From Dolomedes plantarius (taxonomy: Eukaryota > Arthropoda > Arachnida > Araneae > Dolomedidae), in NCBI GenBank assembly GCA_907164885.2, contig OU015500.1:50313033-50377032 (forward strand): 64,000 nucleotides of DNA. The letters run 5' to 3'. The position numbers and the translations under genes are program-made. Of the stretch, positions 34,002 through 45,637 are shown piece after piece (positions within the stretch are counted from its first letter, which is position 1; every line of letters begins with the position of its first letter). The notes under the pieces were generated by a model, which had not been told where the DNA came from, ran no database searches, and saw nothing but the letters and a program-made list of their open reading frames with translations.

Positions 34002-34692
34002 CTAGGGGCTTCGCCCCTAAGCTCCCTACGCTCGCTCTTCTGTTATGGTTAATAGCGAGATACATAGGGGTGATTCTCGGGCAATGTAACAGTTTCCATC
34101 CATTTACTGTTGTCACCCTTAATGCGAAGGGCGTTTCATCACTGTTGAATTATCAGCTTTAAAGTTCAATTAAAATTCGAAAATTTAAGATATAGACTTG
34201 AAATGAGGTTTATATGAATAAAAAAGCTTTCAGCTTCCAGATGATGTAAATGTTGTCTTTGTAAGATAAAATCTCGAGGAGCATCGTTATTACATCCACA
34301 TAGAGGACGATATTTCTTGAAAAACTGTGTTTCATTTTTTGATGAAAATATTAGTCAGTTTTAAAATATTTTTAAACAATCGAGGTCTAGTTTGAAAGAG
34401 AAATGTCTGTAGTCTTAGATTGTAAAAAGATCAAAATTCTACGATCATTTTTTCGCGAGTTATCGTAATCGAGTTATCGTAATCTGAAGATGAAAAAGTC
34501 AATATTTTCTCACAAAACATAAAATTAAAAAAAACTTAAAATCCGACGATGAGACATATCTAACTTTGGTCCCCCCATTTTTCTGCATCCATTGGTATCG
34601 CTCACGACCCCATACCCCCAGCGGTTTCGGAGGAGATAGCTTGACAAGCTTTTGACAGCGGCAGCGGGAGTTACTTTTTTTTAGAATAGAGA
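34002..34692 (-). mobile_element. Short Helitron-like element
   Basis: On the minus strand it starts A|TCTCTATTCTAAAAAAAAG at 34692 and ends with a strong hairpin (GGGGC-GAA-GCCCC) running directly into CTAG|T at 34002-34005. Length is 691 bp with no coding sequence. Insertion is between A and T, without duplication. The hairpin abuts the CTAG instead of standing ~10 bases upstream, which is atypical, so the assignment is a little weaker than for the other two elements. Confidence 0.55.
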
Positions 34693-35002
34693 TATTTTAT
34701 ATCCTGTTTTTTATATCCTTTTTAATGTCTTCGACCAAGTAAATTACGTTATCTAGAATTGTCGATCTAGTATATAAATATCAAAATAAAATATAACTGT
34801 GAGTTTAGAATAGTCTATCTAAAATCGGTGTCTGGAAGTGCCGCCAAGGAAAAACAACGCGGTAAAATTAACCTAAATACGGAAATTTCACCTTTATGGC
34901 CCTCATTCCCTTGTGAAAAAAAAGGAGAATAAGGCTCATAAAAATATGGTGTAACCACGACCTTCATTGTGCCACGTTGGCGATTTTTGAAAGCGAAATG
35001 GG

Positions 35003-35187
35003 GTTTAGCTTGGTTTGGAGCGCTACGGTCAACTTTTGCTACACGAGGGCTAATTTGACGGGACCTACTGCTTAAAGCCGATTCCGTACGGCTACAAACG
35101 TCCATGCTAAGAGAGGGATTCGAATCCACAGACTTTGGTACCGAATGCCAGCGTCCTAGCCATTCGACCATCGTCTGGCACGCGCCA
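35003..35187 (-). repeat. tRNA-derived SINE, second copy
   Basis: The minus strand reads GCCAGACGATGGTCGAATGG (A box), GTGGATTCGAATCCCTC (excellent B box), CATGGACGTTTGTAGCCGTA and GCGCTCCAAACCAAGC. It is the same family as the SINE in the pogo pseudogene (18900-19067). CCCCATTT occurs just outside both ends and may be its target duplication. The 162-codon minus frame here (34815-35303) is a read-through of this SINE and is not a gene. Confidence 0.75.
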
Positions 35188-35424
35188 AATGGGGCATTAA
35201 CCAATTGACAGTCTTTGACGAAGGTTACCAGAAAAATTATATGTAAACAAGCTAAAAAATAATCCCTTAATGTAAAATGGTTGGTAGTTCGAACAAAGCG
35301 CACATTCTTGAGTGCCTGGGGTTGACTCTCGATTACCTTTTCCCAGATTCTCTTTTGGTTTATGATTTTGTGCGGGTGAGTGGACTCGTGGATTTGGTCT
35401 AGTGGAGATTATCAGCAACAACAA

Positions 35425-35490
35425 AATGGTTGGCTGGTTGAGAGCGCTAAGGTCAAATTTTACTACAGAAGACTAACTAGACCGTAATGA
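35425..35490 (-). repeat. SINE 3' portion, degenerate third copy
   Basis: The plus strand GGTTGAGAGCGCTAAGGTCA, ATTTTACTACAGAAGACTAA and CTAGACCGTAAT parallel the tail of the 35003-35187 SINE (GGTTTGGAGCGCTACGGTCA, then CTTTTGCTACACGAGGGCTAA). The tRNA head is missing or unrecognisable. Confidence 0.45.
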
Positions 35491-36344
35491 AAAATGAGCA
35501 CAGAGTACAGAAAGCGCAAATTTTTGTCTGTTTAATAGCGGAATGTCCCTATAATAATTCTATGAATCTATACATTGATAACTAAGTATTCTTTTCAAAT
35601 TCATGCTAACTGTATTAACATAAATATGAATCACATTCATTATACACGTCTTTCTTTTAACATGAAACATGTTTGGTGGAAGTGTTTCCATCAAAATCGT
35701 CACGGGAAGAAAATGCGGTGATAATCATGCTGCCGAAAGTACCATCAGTGGAAAGAGGACATTATTCGTTTTACTGTTTTTGTTTCCCTGGTTAGCAATA
35801 TGAAAGATATCAGATATTTCTTTCTGACAAATTTGCTTATCTGTACACCCAAGTGACCTGAAACGTTAAAAATATATAAGGTATATTCCGATACGCATGC
35901 TTCGTGCACGCCTGGTCTAGTTGTGAAATAGAAGTGACCCGCAATTTTAAGAACACTGTTTGAACAAGTTGACAAACCTCTAAGAAACTCGGCTTTAGTT
36001 AAGAAAAACTGTTCGTCGAACTCTCATGCGTTGGAAGTGAAACTTCTTATTATATCTGTAGTAAAATGCGAATGCTGTAGTAAAATGCGAACAGATACAT
36101 TTCTGAATAGCGGAGTTACTGTTTTTCTGCGGAGTTACTGCGGAGTTAACATTTCTTTGACTTTGCAATGATGGAGGGAAACTGCTTTCTGTTCTCCAAT
36201 TAATTGATGCTCGACGCCACCGAATACTTTTTATTTTTAGCTGGTTTATTCTATTGAAACAGTTCATTATTCAATTAAACAATACTGACACCGCGTGAAT
36301 AATAAATACAGATATTTTAGTCGTAATTAGTTTTATATGTTATA
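35491..36344. other. Spacer, no gene recognised
   Basis: The open frames at 35745-35975 and 35995-36267 (minus) have no motif. A GCGGAGTTACTG short duplication occurs at 36110-36145. Confidence 0.4.
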
Positions 36345-36930
36345 CGGTACGTATTTTTTATAACCCCCAACAAAGTCTCCTGAGTTCTATCATGCACAAC
36401 AACTAAAAAAACCCTCCCGGAATCCCTCTTAACCCCTCGAAACACCCAATGGCCCTCAATCCTATGTCCCTTATACTTTTGTTTCCCAAATTTCGACTCA
36501 TCAATTTCGACGAACTTACCCTCCCCCCTACTTTCTCGGAAGACAATTCAATATAATCTAATACAGTCTCATTAGTAAATTGTCTCCAATCAGCCAAAGG
36601 TGTCTTTGCAAAAGAATATTCCTCCATAATTCGCCCAGTTGTACCCCTCAAATTCTCATAAGTAATATATAAAACCTCAAACAACTTTAATTTAGATTTA
36701 GGAAACCCCGAACCATGCCGAATAGATTTCTGAGTGTTACATTGCTTCCCCCCAATAACTTTCCTACAAACAAATGTAAAACCATCAGAATATGAACTTA
36801 TAACTTTAATCCTCATCTCTGACCCCTTTTTTTTTTGTAATTCGCGCTCTTTAACAACCCAACCTCCGTCAAAAAACTAAAAAGCAACTGTGCATCCAGA
36901 GACAAATGAAATAAAAAATTTTTAACTATC
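36345..36930 (-). pseudogene. Merlin/ISXO2-like transposase, main fragment
   Basis: The 137-codon frame (36403-36816) reads MRIKVISSYSDGFTFVCRK, then QKSIRHGSGFPKSKLKLFEV, LYITYENLRGTTGRIM, ADWRQFTNETVLDYIE and EKVGGRVSS. This is the layout of Merlin/IS1016-type transposases: 'SIR-GS-F--SKL-L-E-LY-TY', then the ISXO2-like DDE core with EK-GG. A one-base slip in the T-run at about 36405 moves the next part (FLVVVHDRTQETLLGVI) to another frame, and the remainder is missing beyond ~36345. The expected first catalytic residue after EKVGG (a VEIDES-type motif in relatives) is replaced here. The N-terminal coding part lies beyond the BEL insertion at 43035-43149. Confidence 0.7.
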
Positions 36931-36935
36931 CCCGG

Positions 36936-37284
36936 TGTTGACGCCAATGGCTATGTTGGCAATCGCCAAATGCGCCTTTGAAATAATACAAATATAGATT
37001 CATAGTTTTTAATTCTTATGTTGGTATCGTAAACTAAAAGATACTAGAATTTGTTTGAAATCGTTTGTTGCATAAAAAAGTTTGTTTCGCTCGAACATCG
37101 TATGGTCGATGTTTCATGTATTGATTTTGTTCATACATTAGTATTGTGTTTAATTCGTTTAAGTAAATAAAATTATTAATTCGTGTGTCGTATGGTCGAC
37201 AATGGTTTTGATATAATTAGTCTACAGTCCATTCGAATACAACAAATTTGGGACCAGTGCAACGTATGACATTTGGCTCATATA
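36936..37284 (+). repeat. BEL 5' LTR
   Basis: Begins TGTTGACGCCAATGGC and ends TTTGGCTCATATA. It ends in TA, not the commoner CA. TATA-like and AATAAA motifs (37166-37171) are present, and the first gag codons follow within a few bases of the primer-binding site. Confidence 0.95.
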
Positions 37285-37285
37285 G

Positions 37286-38255
37286 TTGGTCCACGTAGCC
37301 GGAGAAAAAATGGCTCTCATTGCGCTAAATCGACAAAAATCGACATTGAAGGCTCAGATTACTAAAATAGAGACATACTTAAAAGAAAAGGAGGTAAAAG
37401 CCCCATCGGATATTTCAGCTGCTGAGTTAAAAATAAAATTAGAAAATTTATTGAAGTATCAATCAAGTTTGGATTACATTCGAATACAGTTTTTCTAGAA
37501 AGTTGATCCCGAAGAAGGTATATCGGATATTGAAGAAGAATTTTTGGATTTGGAATTTCGCATCGAAGCATTACAGGTAAAAATTAATAGTTTGATTACC
37601 TGTCAAAATAGTTCATTTATTTCAAATGGTAATAAAGATGTAAATAATAGCGTTAATATTAGACTTCCCGAAATTGTAATTCCTAAATTTTCGGGAAAAA
37701 TAGAAGAATATAGTTGTTTTAAGCTGCAATTTGATAATATTATTACAATTCTCATTTAGATGAAACTCAAAAATTGCAGTATTTACATTCGGCTTTAGTC
37801 GGCGAAGCCAAGAATTTACAAACTGTTAATGATACATTTAAAACGCTTTTCCCAGCTTTAGATGAAAGATATTCAAACGAACGCGTGTTAGTTGATGTAT
37901 ATGTTAAGCAAATACTAGAATTTGATAAAATAACTTATGAATCTTCTAAGGAACTGCGAAGTTTGATAGATATAGTTAACAAAAATTTAAGAGCACTAAT
38001 ACAATGGGTCTTGAAAGAAATAAATTATCTGATGTTGTGTTATTAAATATAATTTTGGCTAAACTCGATAAAGAATCAAGAAAGCAATACGAGCTAAATA
38101 TAACTTCCACGGAAGTTCCGAAGTTGGATGATTTAATTGCATTTTTGGAAAAAAGATGCCAAATGTTGGATAATTTATCACGTAGTGTCTCTTCAAAATT
38201 GAAAGTTTTGATAAATACCAAAACCGAAATCACTTATGGTGAAATCATACAATAA
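37286..38255 (+). pseudogene. BEL gag N-terminal region, frameshifted
   Basis: Four overlapping or adjacent frames (37286-37498, 37544-37759, 37774-38046, 38004-38255) together make one BEL gag. They show an N-terminal basic coiled-coil-like segment (LKAQITKIETYLKEKEVK), a DUF1759-type block (LPEIVIPKFSGKIEEYSCF), the segment YLHSALVGEAKNLQTV and, after a shift near 38000, MGLERNKLSDVVLLNIILAK. The breaks are single-base slips and a TAG. Gag packages element RNA in virus-like particles in BEL elements; this copy could not do so. Confidence 0.75.
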
Positions 38256-40119
38256 AGTATGTGCTTGCTGTAAATCTCTTAATCATTACATATTTAAGTG
38301 TTCTGCATTTTTAAAACTAAATTCGTTGCAAAGATTTGACTTTGTAAAAAAACATAATTTGTGTATTAATTGCTTCAGTGCGCAACATAAAGTTGTAAAT
38401 TGCAATTCGAAGTACGTGTGCAATGTATGCAAAGCTAAGCACAACACACTTCTTCATAGAGAAAGTGTAGACACCTTGGCGGCGGCGCAAATTGACTCGC
38501 CAATTGAGTCATCAAATTTATTTATCCCAAACGAAAATGAGAAACCACAACATAATTTAGCAGTCGAAGCTAAAGCAGTTTCAAACTGTTTAATCTCTCA
38601 AAGGAAAAATATTCTTCTTCAAACAGCACGGGTTTATGTGAAAAATATGTTAGGGGAATTTATTCCTGCCATTTGCCTTTTGGATAATGGATCAAGTGCT
38701 CAATTTTTATCGTATAGATTTTTGCAAAAATTGGGTTTAAGAGCTGAAAGAATATATGCTCCCGTATCAACATTAAATAATACATCGGTCACTGTAAATA
38801 AAAGTGTAGTTATAGAAGTTGCAAATAAGAACAGGAATTTTTCTGCCAGTATGGAATGTTTAATTGTACCTAATATTACAGACATTACTACGAATATCCC
38901 AATAAACATAAATGACTTGGATTTACCGTCGCATATTGAACTGGCACATGAAGGATTCACAAATCCAGCCAAAATTGACTTGCTTATCGGAGCAGAGTAT
39001 TTTTTTGAAATTTTAAGGTCAGGACAATTTCGTTTACCTTCGCATGGTATTTTATTGCAAGAAACTTTATTCGGTTATGTAGCTAGTGGAACAGTAGTTA
39101 GTTCTGTAAACACGCAATTCTGTGGATTATTGAAGCCTTCAGAATATATTGAAGGAAACTTTAAAAAATTTTGGGAACTGGAAGAAGTGAATTCAGTTAG
39201 TTCTTTAACATCGGAAGAAATTAAATGTGAAGATCATTTTGTAAAACATTATACTAGAGTATCGGGTAGATTTTGTGTAAAATTACCTTTCAAAGAGTGT
39301 ACTAAATCTTTGGGATATTCAAAGGATATGGCTATTAAGCGTTTTCTAAGTACAGAAAAACGATTAGAACTCTTGCCCAATTGTAGAACCATGTATAAAG
39401 AATTCATGGACGCTTATTTAAAATTAGGTCACATGGAGCTTGTTCCACATTACGAGAGAAATGAAGTGTTGAGTAAAACAAATTACCTTCCGCATCATTT
39501 TCTTTTGAAGGATAGTTCGACAACTGCATTGAGGGTAGTGTTTGATGCCTCGGCTAAGACATCAACAGGCATTTCTCTAAATCAAACACTAATGGTAGGC
39601 CCAAAGTTGCAGGATGATATTTTCGACATAACATCAAGATTTAGATTACATAAATATGCTCTGACAGCTGATATTTCTAAAATGTATAGACAAATTTTAG
39701 TTACGAATAATGATTCAGATTTACAAAGAATAGTTTGGCGTAATTCTCCTGAAGAGTCTTTTCAAGAATATAGACTTAAAACTGTGACATATGGCACAGC
39801 CTCAGCTCCATTTCTAGCAGTAAGAGCTTTGAGACAACTTGCAGTAGAAGAGAAAGATAATTTTCCTCTTGCTTCAGCTGTGACTCTCTCTGATTTCTTC
39901 ATGGATGACTTAGTCACAGGTAGCAATGATTTAAATAGCGCTAAGGAGTTACAAAACCAGTTGATACAAATGTTACAAGCTGGTGGAATGAAACTTTGTA
40001 AATGGTCCTCTAATGAAAGAGAACTGTTAAAATCAGTGCCGTTCGAAGATCAAGAATATCATTTTGATCAATCAAGAGAAACAGTAGACACTAGGTCTCA
40101 TTTGGAATCCAAAAATTGA
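38236..40119 (+). pseudogene. BEL zinc knuckle, protease and reverse transcriptase
   Basis: An open frame of 627 codons. Cys/His nucleocapsid motifs occupy roughly residues 9-75 (CACCKSLNHYIFKC, CINCFSAQHKVVNC, CNVCKAKHNTLLH). The retropepsin-like DUF1758 site LLDNGSSAQF is near residue 148, with the normal Asp but N-G-S instead of D/T-T/S-G in the tripeptide, as in many BEL proteases. Reverse transcriptase motifs follow: FDASAKTSTGISLN, YALTADISKMYRQI (~473), YGTASAPFLAVRAL and the FMDD catalytic box (~554). The frame is lost near 40090-40120 and continues in another phase at RNase H. Confidence 0.85.
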
Positions 40120-41782
40120 TAAATTTAAATTTTTTGTTTCTCCCTCAATATATTCATCAAAGTGCACTAAGAGATCAATATTATCTCATATATCTAGATT
40201 ATTCGAACCTTTAGGACTTTTAGGACCAATTATAGTTCGAGCAAAGATATTTATTCAAAAATTATGGCTTTTAAAGATTGACTGGGACGAGCCACTCTCA
40301 GCTAAAGAAGCTCAAGAATGGAAAAATTTTGTAAAAAACCTCCAAGTAGTTGAAAGTATTGATGTCGATCGCTATATTTTGAATGATAGTATTTGTCAGC
40401 TAGAAATACACGGATTTTCGGACGCCTCCGAAAGGGCCTATGGAGCGGTAGTTTATATCAAAGCCACTGGCACATCATCGGAAGTCTCAGTGAAGTTTCT
40501 CTGCAGCAAATCAAGAGTCTCGCCTCTGAAGCGTACAACAATTCCAAGACTAGAACTTTGTGCAGCAGTATTACTAGTAAAATTAGTGAACCGAGTGCTA
40601 TCATCGTTAAAAATATCTGTGAATAGCGTTCATTTCTGGACCGATTCGACAATAGTACTTGCGTGGATTCAACACGAACCACATACTTTGAAAACATTTG
40701 TAGCGAATCGCGTCGCAGTAATTCAAGAACTGTCTTCGACTCATCAATGGCACCATGTAACTTCAGAAGAAAATCCAGCTGACATAATTTCTAGAGGTGT
40801 TGATCCTGAAACTCTTCGAGATAGCAAACTGTGGTGGGATGGTCCCACTTTCCTTTTGAATGACTTTTCGTCGTTAAAGGATAATTCCTGCCCAACAGCT
40901 GTGGAGGTTCCAGAAGTGCAGAAATTGCCAGTCCTTTCATTGACTTTTGTATTGACTTTAGAAAGTGATTTGTTAAATAGAGTTTTAGACAGATCAAATA
41001 GTTTTTCTAAAATTGTATATATTTTTAGTTTTATTTTCAGATTTTTGAAAAATACTAGAAGCAAACCAGAGGATAGGTACAGAGGCCCCCTGTTACCCCA
41101 GGAGCAGAAAACAGCGACAGAATTTATCATTCGACAAATACAGGCAAATGAATTTAAAATGGAGATATCTGTTCTCTTAGTTGGTAAAAGGGTTATAAAA
41201 GGGAAGGTAAAGGACCTCCAACCCTTTTTAGATTCCAATGGAATTCTAAGAGTTGGAGGACGGTTAGAAAAATCGAATTTAAATTTTAACGCAAAACATC
41301 TCATTTTACTTCCTGCGACCCACAAATTTACAAAAATTTTGATGAATTACTACCATAGGAAATATCTGCATGTAGGACCACAGAATTTATTGCATTTAGT
41401 ACGCCAAGAATACTGGCCATTAAACGGCAGAAGTATCGCTCGACAAATTGTCCACAATTGCGTTACATGTTTTAAACAAAAACCTGTTACGGAAAGTCAG
41501 CTTATGGGCAATCTCCCTCCGGAAAGAATAAACCCGAGTTCCCCCTTTAATGCCACAGGAATAGATTTTTGTGGACCCTTTTATGTAAAGTTTAAAGGAC
41601 AAAGAAAGGGTGTATACCACAAAGTATACATAGCTATATTTGTCTACTTTGTTACAAAGGCGGTACATTTAGAGACTGTCATAGATTTAACCTCAGAAGC
41701 GCTAATCGCGGCGCTAAAAAGATTTTCTCTAGACGTGGTAAAAGTTCGTCTCTGTTCACGGATAATGCCACCAATTTCGTAG
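40120..41782 (+). pseudogene. BEL RNase H and integrase, frameshifted
   Basis: Connection-domain residues (PSIYSSKCTKRSILSHI, LFEPLGLLGPIIVRAKI) start at 40120. The frame listed from 40379 shows RNase H motifs (HGFSDASERAYGAVVY, HFWTDSTIVLAWIQ), then the integrase H2C2 zinc finger (HVGPQNLLHLV ... NCVTCFKQKP) and the first integrase Asp (ATGIDFCGPFYVK). A slip near 41735 leaves frame; the second Asp (LFTDNATNFVG) is read in another phase at about 41752-41785. Confidence 0.85.
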
Positions 41783-42460
41783 GCGCGCATTTAGAATTAA
41801 AACGATTGTACAAACTTGTTAAAAAGCCAGAGGAAAATTTAGCTTGTTATTTAGCCTCAGAAGGCATTGCCTGGAATTTTATTCCTCCCAAAGCCCCGAA
41901 TTTCGGTGGACTTTGAGAAGCCAGTGTCAAATCATTTAAATACCATCTTAGACGAACTATTGGTGATCGAAAGCTGACCTTGGAAGAATTCCAGACTATT
42001 ACAATTCAGATCGAAGGCATCTTAAACAGCAGACCGTTAATTCCGATGAGCTCAGATGTGGATAATTTAGATGTTTTAACTCCATCACATTTTTTGATAG
42101 GACGCATTTTGAATACAATCCCTGAACCACTAATAGTGAACAAACCAGACAATTTATTAACAAATTGGCAAAAAACCACCAAAATTGTTCAAGCCATATG
42201 AAAAAAAATGGCAGATTAGTTATTTAAATCATTTACAAAATCGCACCAAATGGCATGTTGAAAGACAAAATTTACAACCTGGTCTAATGGTTTTAGTTAA
42301 AGAAGATCACTTGCCACCATGTAAATGGTTGATTGGACGTATTCAAGAAGTGATACCAGGATCCGATAATAGAATTAGAGTAGCTGTGGTGAAAACAAAC
42401 CACGGTATATATAAACGTAGTATTAGAAAGTTATGTGTATTACCTAATCAAAATATGTAA
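41783..42460 (+). pseudogene. BEL integrase end and DUF5641 domain
   Basis: The integrase C-terminal part has a TGA at 41914-41916 where relatives have Trp, one codon before the catalytic Glu (FGGL-stop-EASVKS). Frames 41980-42201 and 42185-42460 hold the BEL-specific C-terminal DUF5641 domain (ILNSRPLIPMSSDVDNLDVL, LTPSHFLIGR, then LQPGLMVLVKEDHLPPCKW and GRIQEVIPG), separated by one frameshift. Stop at 42458-42460, about 210 bases before the polypurine tract. Confidence 0.8.
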
Positions 42461-42679
42461 ATTTTTAATTGGTTTATGTTTTGAGTTTATATTCAATTTG
42501 TATATTCGTGTATTATTGATAACATTATTTACATTTTAAGTTATCTGTATTCATTTAGAAAATGTTTAAGTCAAAATATGAGACAAAATTGTTTTGTAAT
42601 ATATTGTTCATTTATGTATTCAATTGTAATAACTGTATTTTAATGTATTTTGAAATATAATATTTCAACCTGGGGAGAA

Positions 42680-43029
42680 TGTTGACGCCAATGGCTATGT
42701 TGGCAATCGCCAAATGCGCCTTTGAAATAATACAAATATAGATATCATAGTTTTTAATTCTTATGTTGGCATCGTAAACTAAAAGATATTAGAATTTGTT
42801 TGAAATCGTTTGTTGCATAAAAAAGTTTGTTTCGCTCGAACATCGTATGGTCGATGTTTCATGTATTGATTTTGTTCATACATTAGTATTGTGTTTAATT
42901 CGTTTAAGTAAATAAAATTATTAATTCGTGTGTCGTATGGTCGACAATGGTTTTGATATAATTAGTCTACAGTCCATTCGAATACAACAAATTTGGGACC
43001 AGTGCAACGTATGACATTTGGCTCATATA
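42680..43029 (+). repeat. BEL 3' LTR
   Basis: Near-identical to the 5' LTR: an extra A in ATAGATATCATAG, and substitutions in TTGGCATCG and AGATATTAG. It directly follows the GGGGAGAA polypurine tract and is followed by the CCCGG duplication. Confidence 0.95.
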
Positions 43030-43149
43030 CCCGGTTTCCCAACTGTTGGTTTCCCTCCTGAAAAACTAGAATTACCATTAGAATTTGCCTCTATTTTAGA
43101 CACTAAAATCCCCTGATATTTTTCAACTACACTAAATACTGCAGGCATA
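43030..43149 (-). pseudogene. Merlin transposase N-terminal part, split by BEL
   Basis: Minus strand from ATG 43147-43149: MPAVFSVVEKYQGILVSKIE, then a Ser/Gly-rich segment to the BEL target site CCCGG. The frame resumes on the other side of the retrotransposon (36930 downward, with LFHLSLDAQLLFSFLTEVG). The same start (MPAVFSVIEKYQGIFVSNIE) occurs on the plus strand at 45374, showing that it is the authentic beginning of this repeat family's ORF. The leader upstream (43150-43250) is AT-rich and shared with that copy. Confidence 0.65.
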
Positions 43150-45140
43150 ATGAATAAAAGAACAAAAATAATCAATAATAAAATAATCAATAACAAAATT
43201 AAATAACAAAATTAATAAATTGGAATATACAACCAGTATCTAAGCTGCTTGCTAGCTCACGAAGATCAAATGGCAATCACGAAGATCAAATTCAAACGTG
43301 GAACACAAAATTCAAAAACTGTTGCCACTACATAATATTACTGCACTAAAGAACGTAAAAAAACCATTCACGCCGCCTATATATGGCGCAAAACACGAGA
43401 GAAAACCAAATCTGGCAAAACCAAATTCTAAAAACAACAAAAACACAAATTGGCAACACCAAAGTAAAACCCTACAACCAAAACAAAGAGTGCCAGATTT
43501 GGCGAGAAATCTCTTGGGGGGATATATCATACTTATACCATTTAGGAATACCATTTATTCTATTTTAATTGCCTAATACTGGCTTTATATTCTGTATATA
43601 CGCGTAATTTTGAAGTCCGCTAAGTTGCCATTACCGTCGTCTTTTAGTGTGATTTTGACGAATTTTGAAAACTTCACCAAACTATGCCACAGGTACCCAG
43701 TTCTTTACATTTGCATAAGTAAAAACATTGACTCATTTTTCTTTTTAAATAATTACGATTTAGAAAAAAATATCATGCAGTTTACCCCGAAAACTTCCTA
43801 CATAAGATCTGGAGCAAACTGATACCCGCATTATGACAGCAAAATACATTTTACAATCACAATATGCGACGTGTGAACATGAGATCTCAATAGATTTTGT
43901 CTATTTCTATTTAAAACTAAAACTAAACAAAATTAGAAAAGGTTCTTACTATTTCCTCTTCTGTTCACTCCCGGCTTCTTGCATCGGGAAATGTTTCCCT
44001 TTACTAAAAGAAAAATTATGTAAGATTACAAATCTTGGTCGACTTTTCTCATATTAGGTTAAATGCCCAAAAGTCTCAATAACCGCCAAATCAGGAGATG
44101 CATGCAACAAAACTTTTCATTTGGGATGTCGCCATATTCAAGATTGCTTCATTTTCCAATAGAAAATGGAAGCATAATAAAAAAAGAAGCATAATAAAAA
44201 TCCAATTAACGTATATATCACTTTTCAAAGTATTAGATCCAATTAACAGTATATCATCCCCCTCACTGGATCGTCAGTTAGGTATAGTTTAAAATAGGAG
44301 GTAAAGACGATACAAAATAAAGTATTAGAAAAAAAATTAGGTAATTGTTTAAAGGCGGGTACTCCTTGTCGCAGTTTGACGGAAGTTTTCAAATTTACCA
44401 AGAACAAAATTGCTAAACTTTGTTTGACAAATAATAGAAAACTGCATTATTAAATATGCAATGAAATAATGGTTTTATGAAGTCGCTTATTGCTTAAATG
44501 AAGGCCTTATTTGAATAGTGTACCGACTCCATTTTTGTTCATTTTGAGATCCAGAGCCTTAAATCTAATGAGTGCTGAGAAATGACTGCTGAAGTCTGAT
44601 TTGTAATGCTCTCTGTTGGCAGCAGAAATAAGCTGGAGTTGTCTCAGATTTAAAATAAGATAGAAATGACTTGTATAAACATGAAAGTGAGGCTAACTCC
44701 CTTTTTTTTAAAGAGTGGATTTGGCCCACTTTTCAAATAAGGCCTACAAATTAGAACCTTACTAGTGTGCGACATTTCATCCATTTTTAACCGAATGCTT
44801 TCAGTTGTAATATCTCATTTTAATCAACGAGGGTCTCGCCAAACAAATTATAGTTATAGATTCTTAGAATTTACGTTTGAGTCGTGGGCAGTAGATGGTC
44901 CACCTGACCAATTTATTGCCTACGGCAATAGGTACACCTACTTCTTTACAAGAGCCAAAGATGAAAGAACATTTCCCTAAATTAGTTATTATCCCAGAAG
45001 AGAATATTCCCCGATAAAACGCAACTACTGACATGTTCACAAGAGAAAAGTTATTTTAGGATGTTTGAGAATTGCATTTCCACTTCTTGCAAACTAAAGC
45101 AAGTTTCCCTAAGTACATAAAAAAGAAACAAACAAGAGAA
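43150..45140. other. Spacer, remains of Merlin 5' region and AT-rich sequence
   Basis: 43150-43500 is the AT-rich leader and GCCAA-rich upstream part of the split Merlin copy. The overlapping frames at 43298-43576 are translations of it. 43600-45100 has no recognisable gene; frames of 60-75 codons there (43610, 43833, 44098, 44765) have no motif. Confidence 0.45.
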
Positions 45141-45437
45141 GGTACAGATGCGTTATACGCACCTTCCTGCCAAGTTTGGCGATTTTGTGCTTGGCGTGGT
45201 AACCATGCTATTTTGGCGACATTTTATTTTGTTCCAACCCAGATTGAATGGCTAGTCGTGTGCGTTTGTTTACGTGATATAATATGAAGGCCATGTTGTT
45301 GCGAAATATTAATGACGTATTTTGGATAGTATTAGTTTGTATATATTAGTTATTTTTGTTCTTTTATTCATTATGCCTGCAGTATTTAGCGTAATTGAGA
45401 AATATCAGGGGATTTTTGTGTCTAACATAGAGGCGAT
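45141..45437 (+). mobile_element. Merlin-related element, 5' part
   Basis: It starts GGTACAGATGCGTTATACGC (45141), the same terminal repeat as the MITE at 46573, and continues with TTTGGCGATTTTGTGCTTGG. At 45374 it has the Merlin ORF start (MPAVFSVIEKYQGIFVSNIE followed by a stop). After that the similarity ends. No 3' terminal repeat of its own was found. Confidence 0.55.
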
Positions 45438-45637
45438 ATAATGTAAATAGATCCTTTTTTATATTCTGTTGTCAACACGTATTTTTTCAATTGAATTTGT
45501 GCTGTAATTTATGTTTAAGGAAGAAATATACATTCAACCAAGGTGTATTTTATGTTTATTTAAATGAGTTATTATTAGTTGCATTATACTGACTTATTTT
45601 AGCCGGGGGGGGCGGTCCTCCCCTAACAAATTTCTAA

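Larger units (their letters stand above)
36936..43029 (+). mobile_element. BEL/Pao LTR retrotransposon, full length, young
   Basis: LTRs at 36936-37284 and 42680-43029 (349 and 350 bp) differ at about three positions by eye (one indel and two substitutions). The target duplication CCCGG lies at 36931-36935 and 43030-43034. A primer-binding site beginning TGGTCCACGTAGCCGG (37287) and a polypurine tract GGGGAGAA (42672-42679) are in place. The order gag, protease, reverse transcriptase, RNase H, integrase, DUF5641 is that of BEL/Pao. Despite the near-identical LTRs, at least five frameshifts or stops break gag-pol. It is inserted in a Merlin transposase gene and is therefore younger than it. 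Confidence 0.95.

Noticed and set aside
35080..35187. Possible tRNA gene (excellent B box GGATTCGAATCCC)
   Set aside because: No proper acceptor or anticodon arm pairing. The sequence continues as the same SINE found at 18900-19067.
40458..41668. Minus-strand ORFs (up to 193 codons) within the BEL element
   Set aside because: Antisense shadows of RNase H/integrase coding sequence.
43298..43576. Overlapping 60-92-codon ORFs
   Set aside because: Lys/Asn/Gln-rich translation of the non-coding upstream part of the split Merlin copy.
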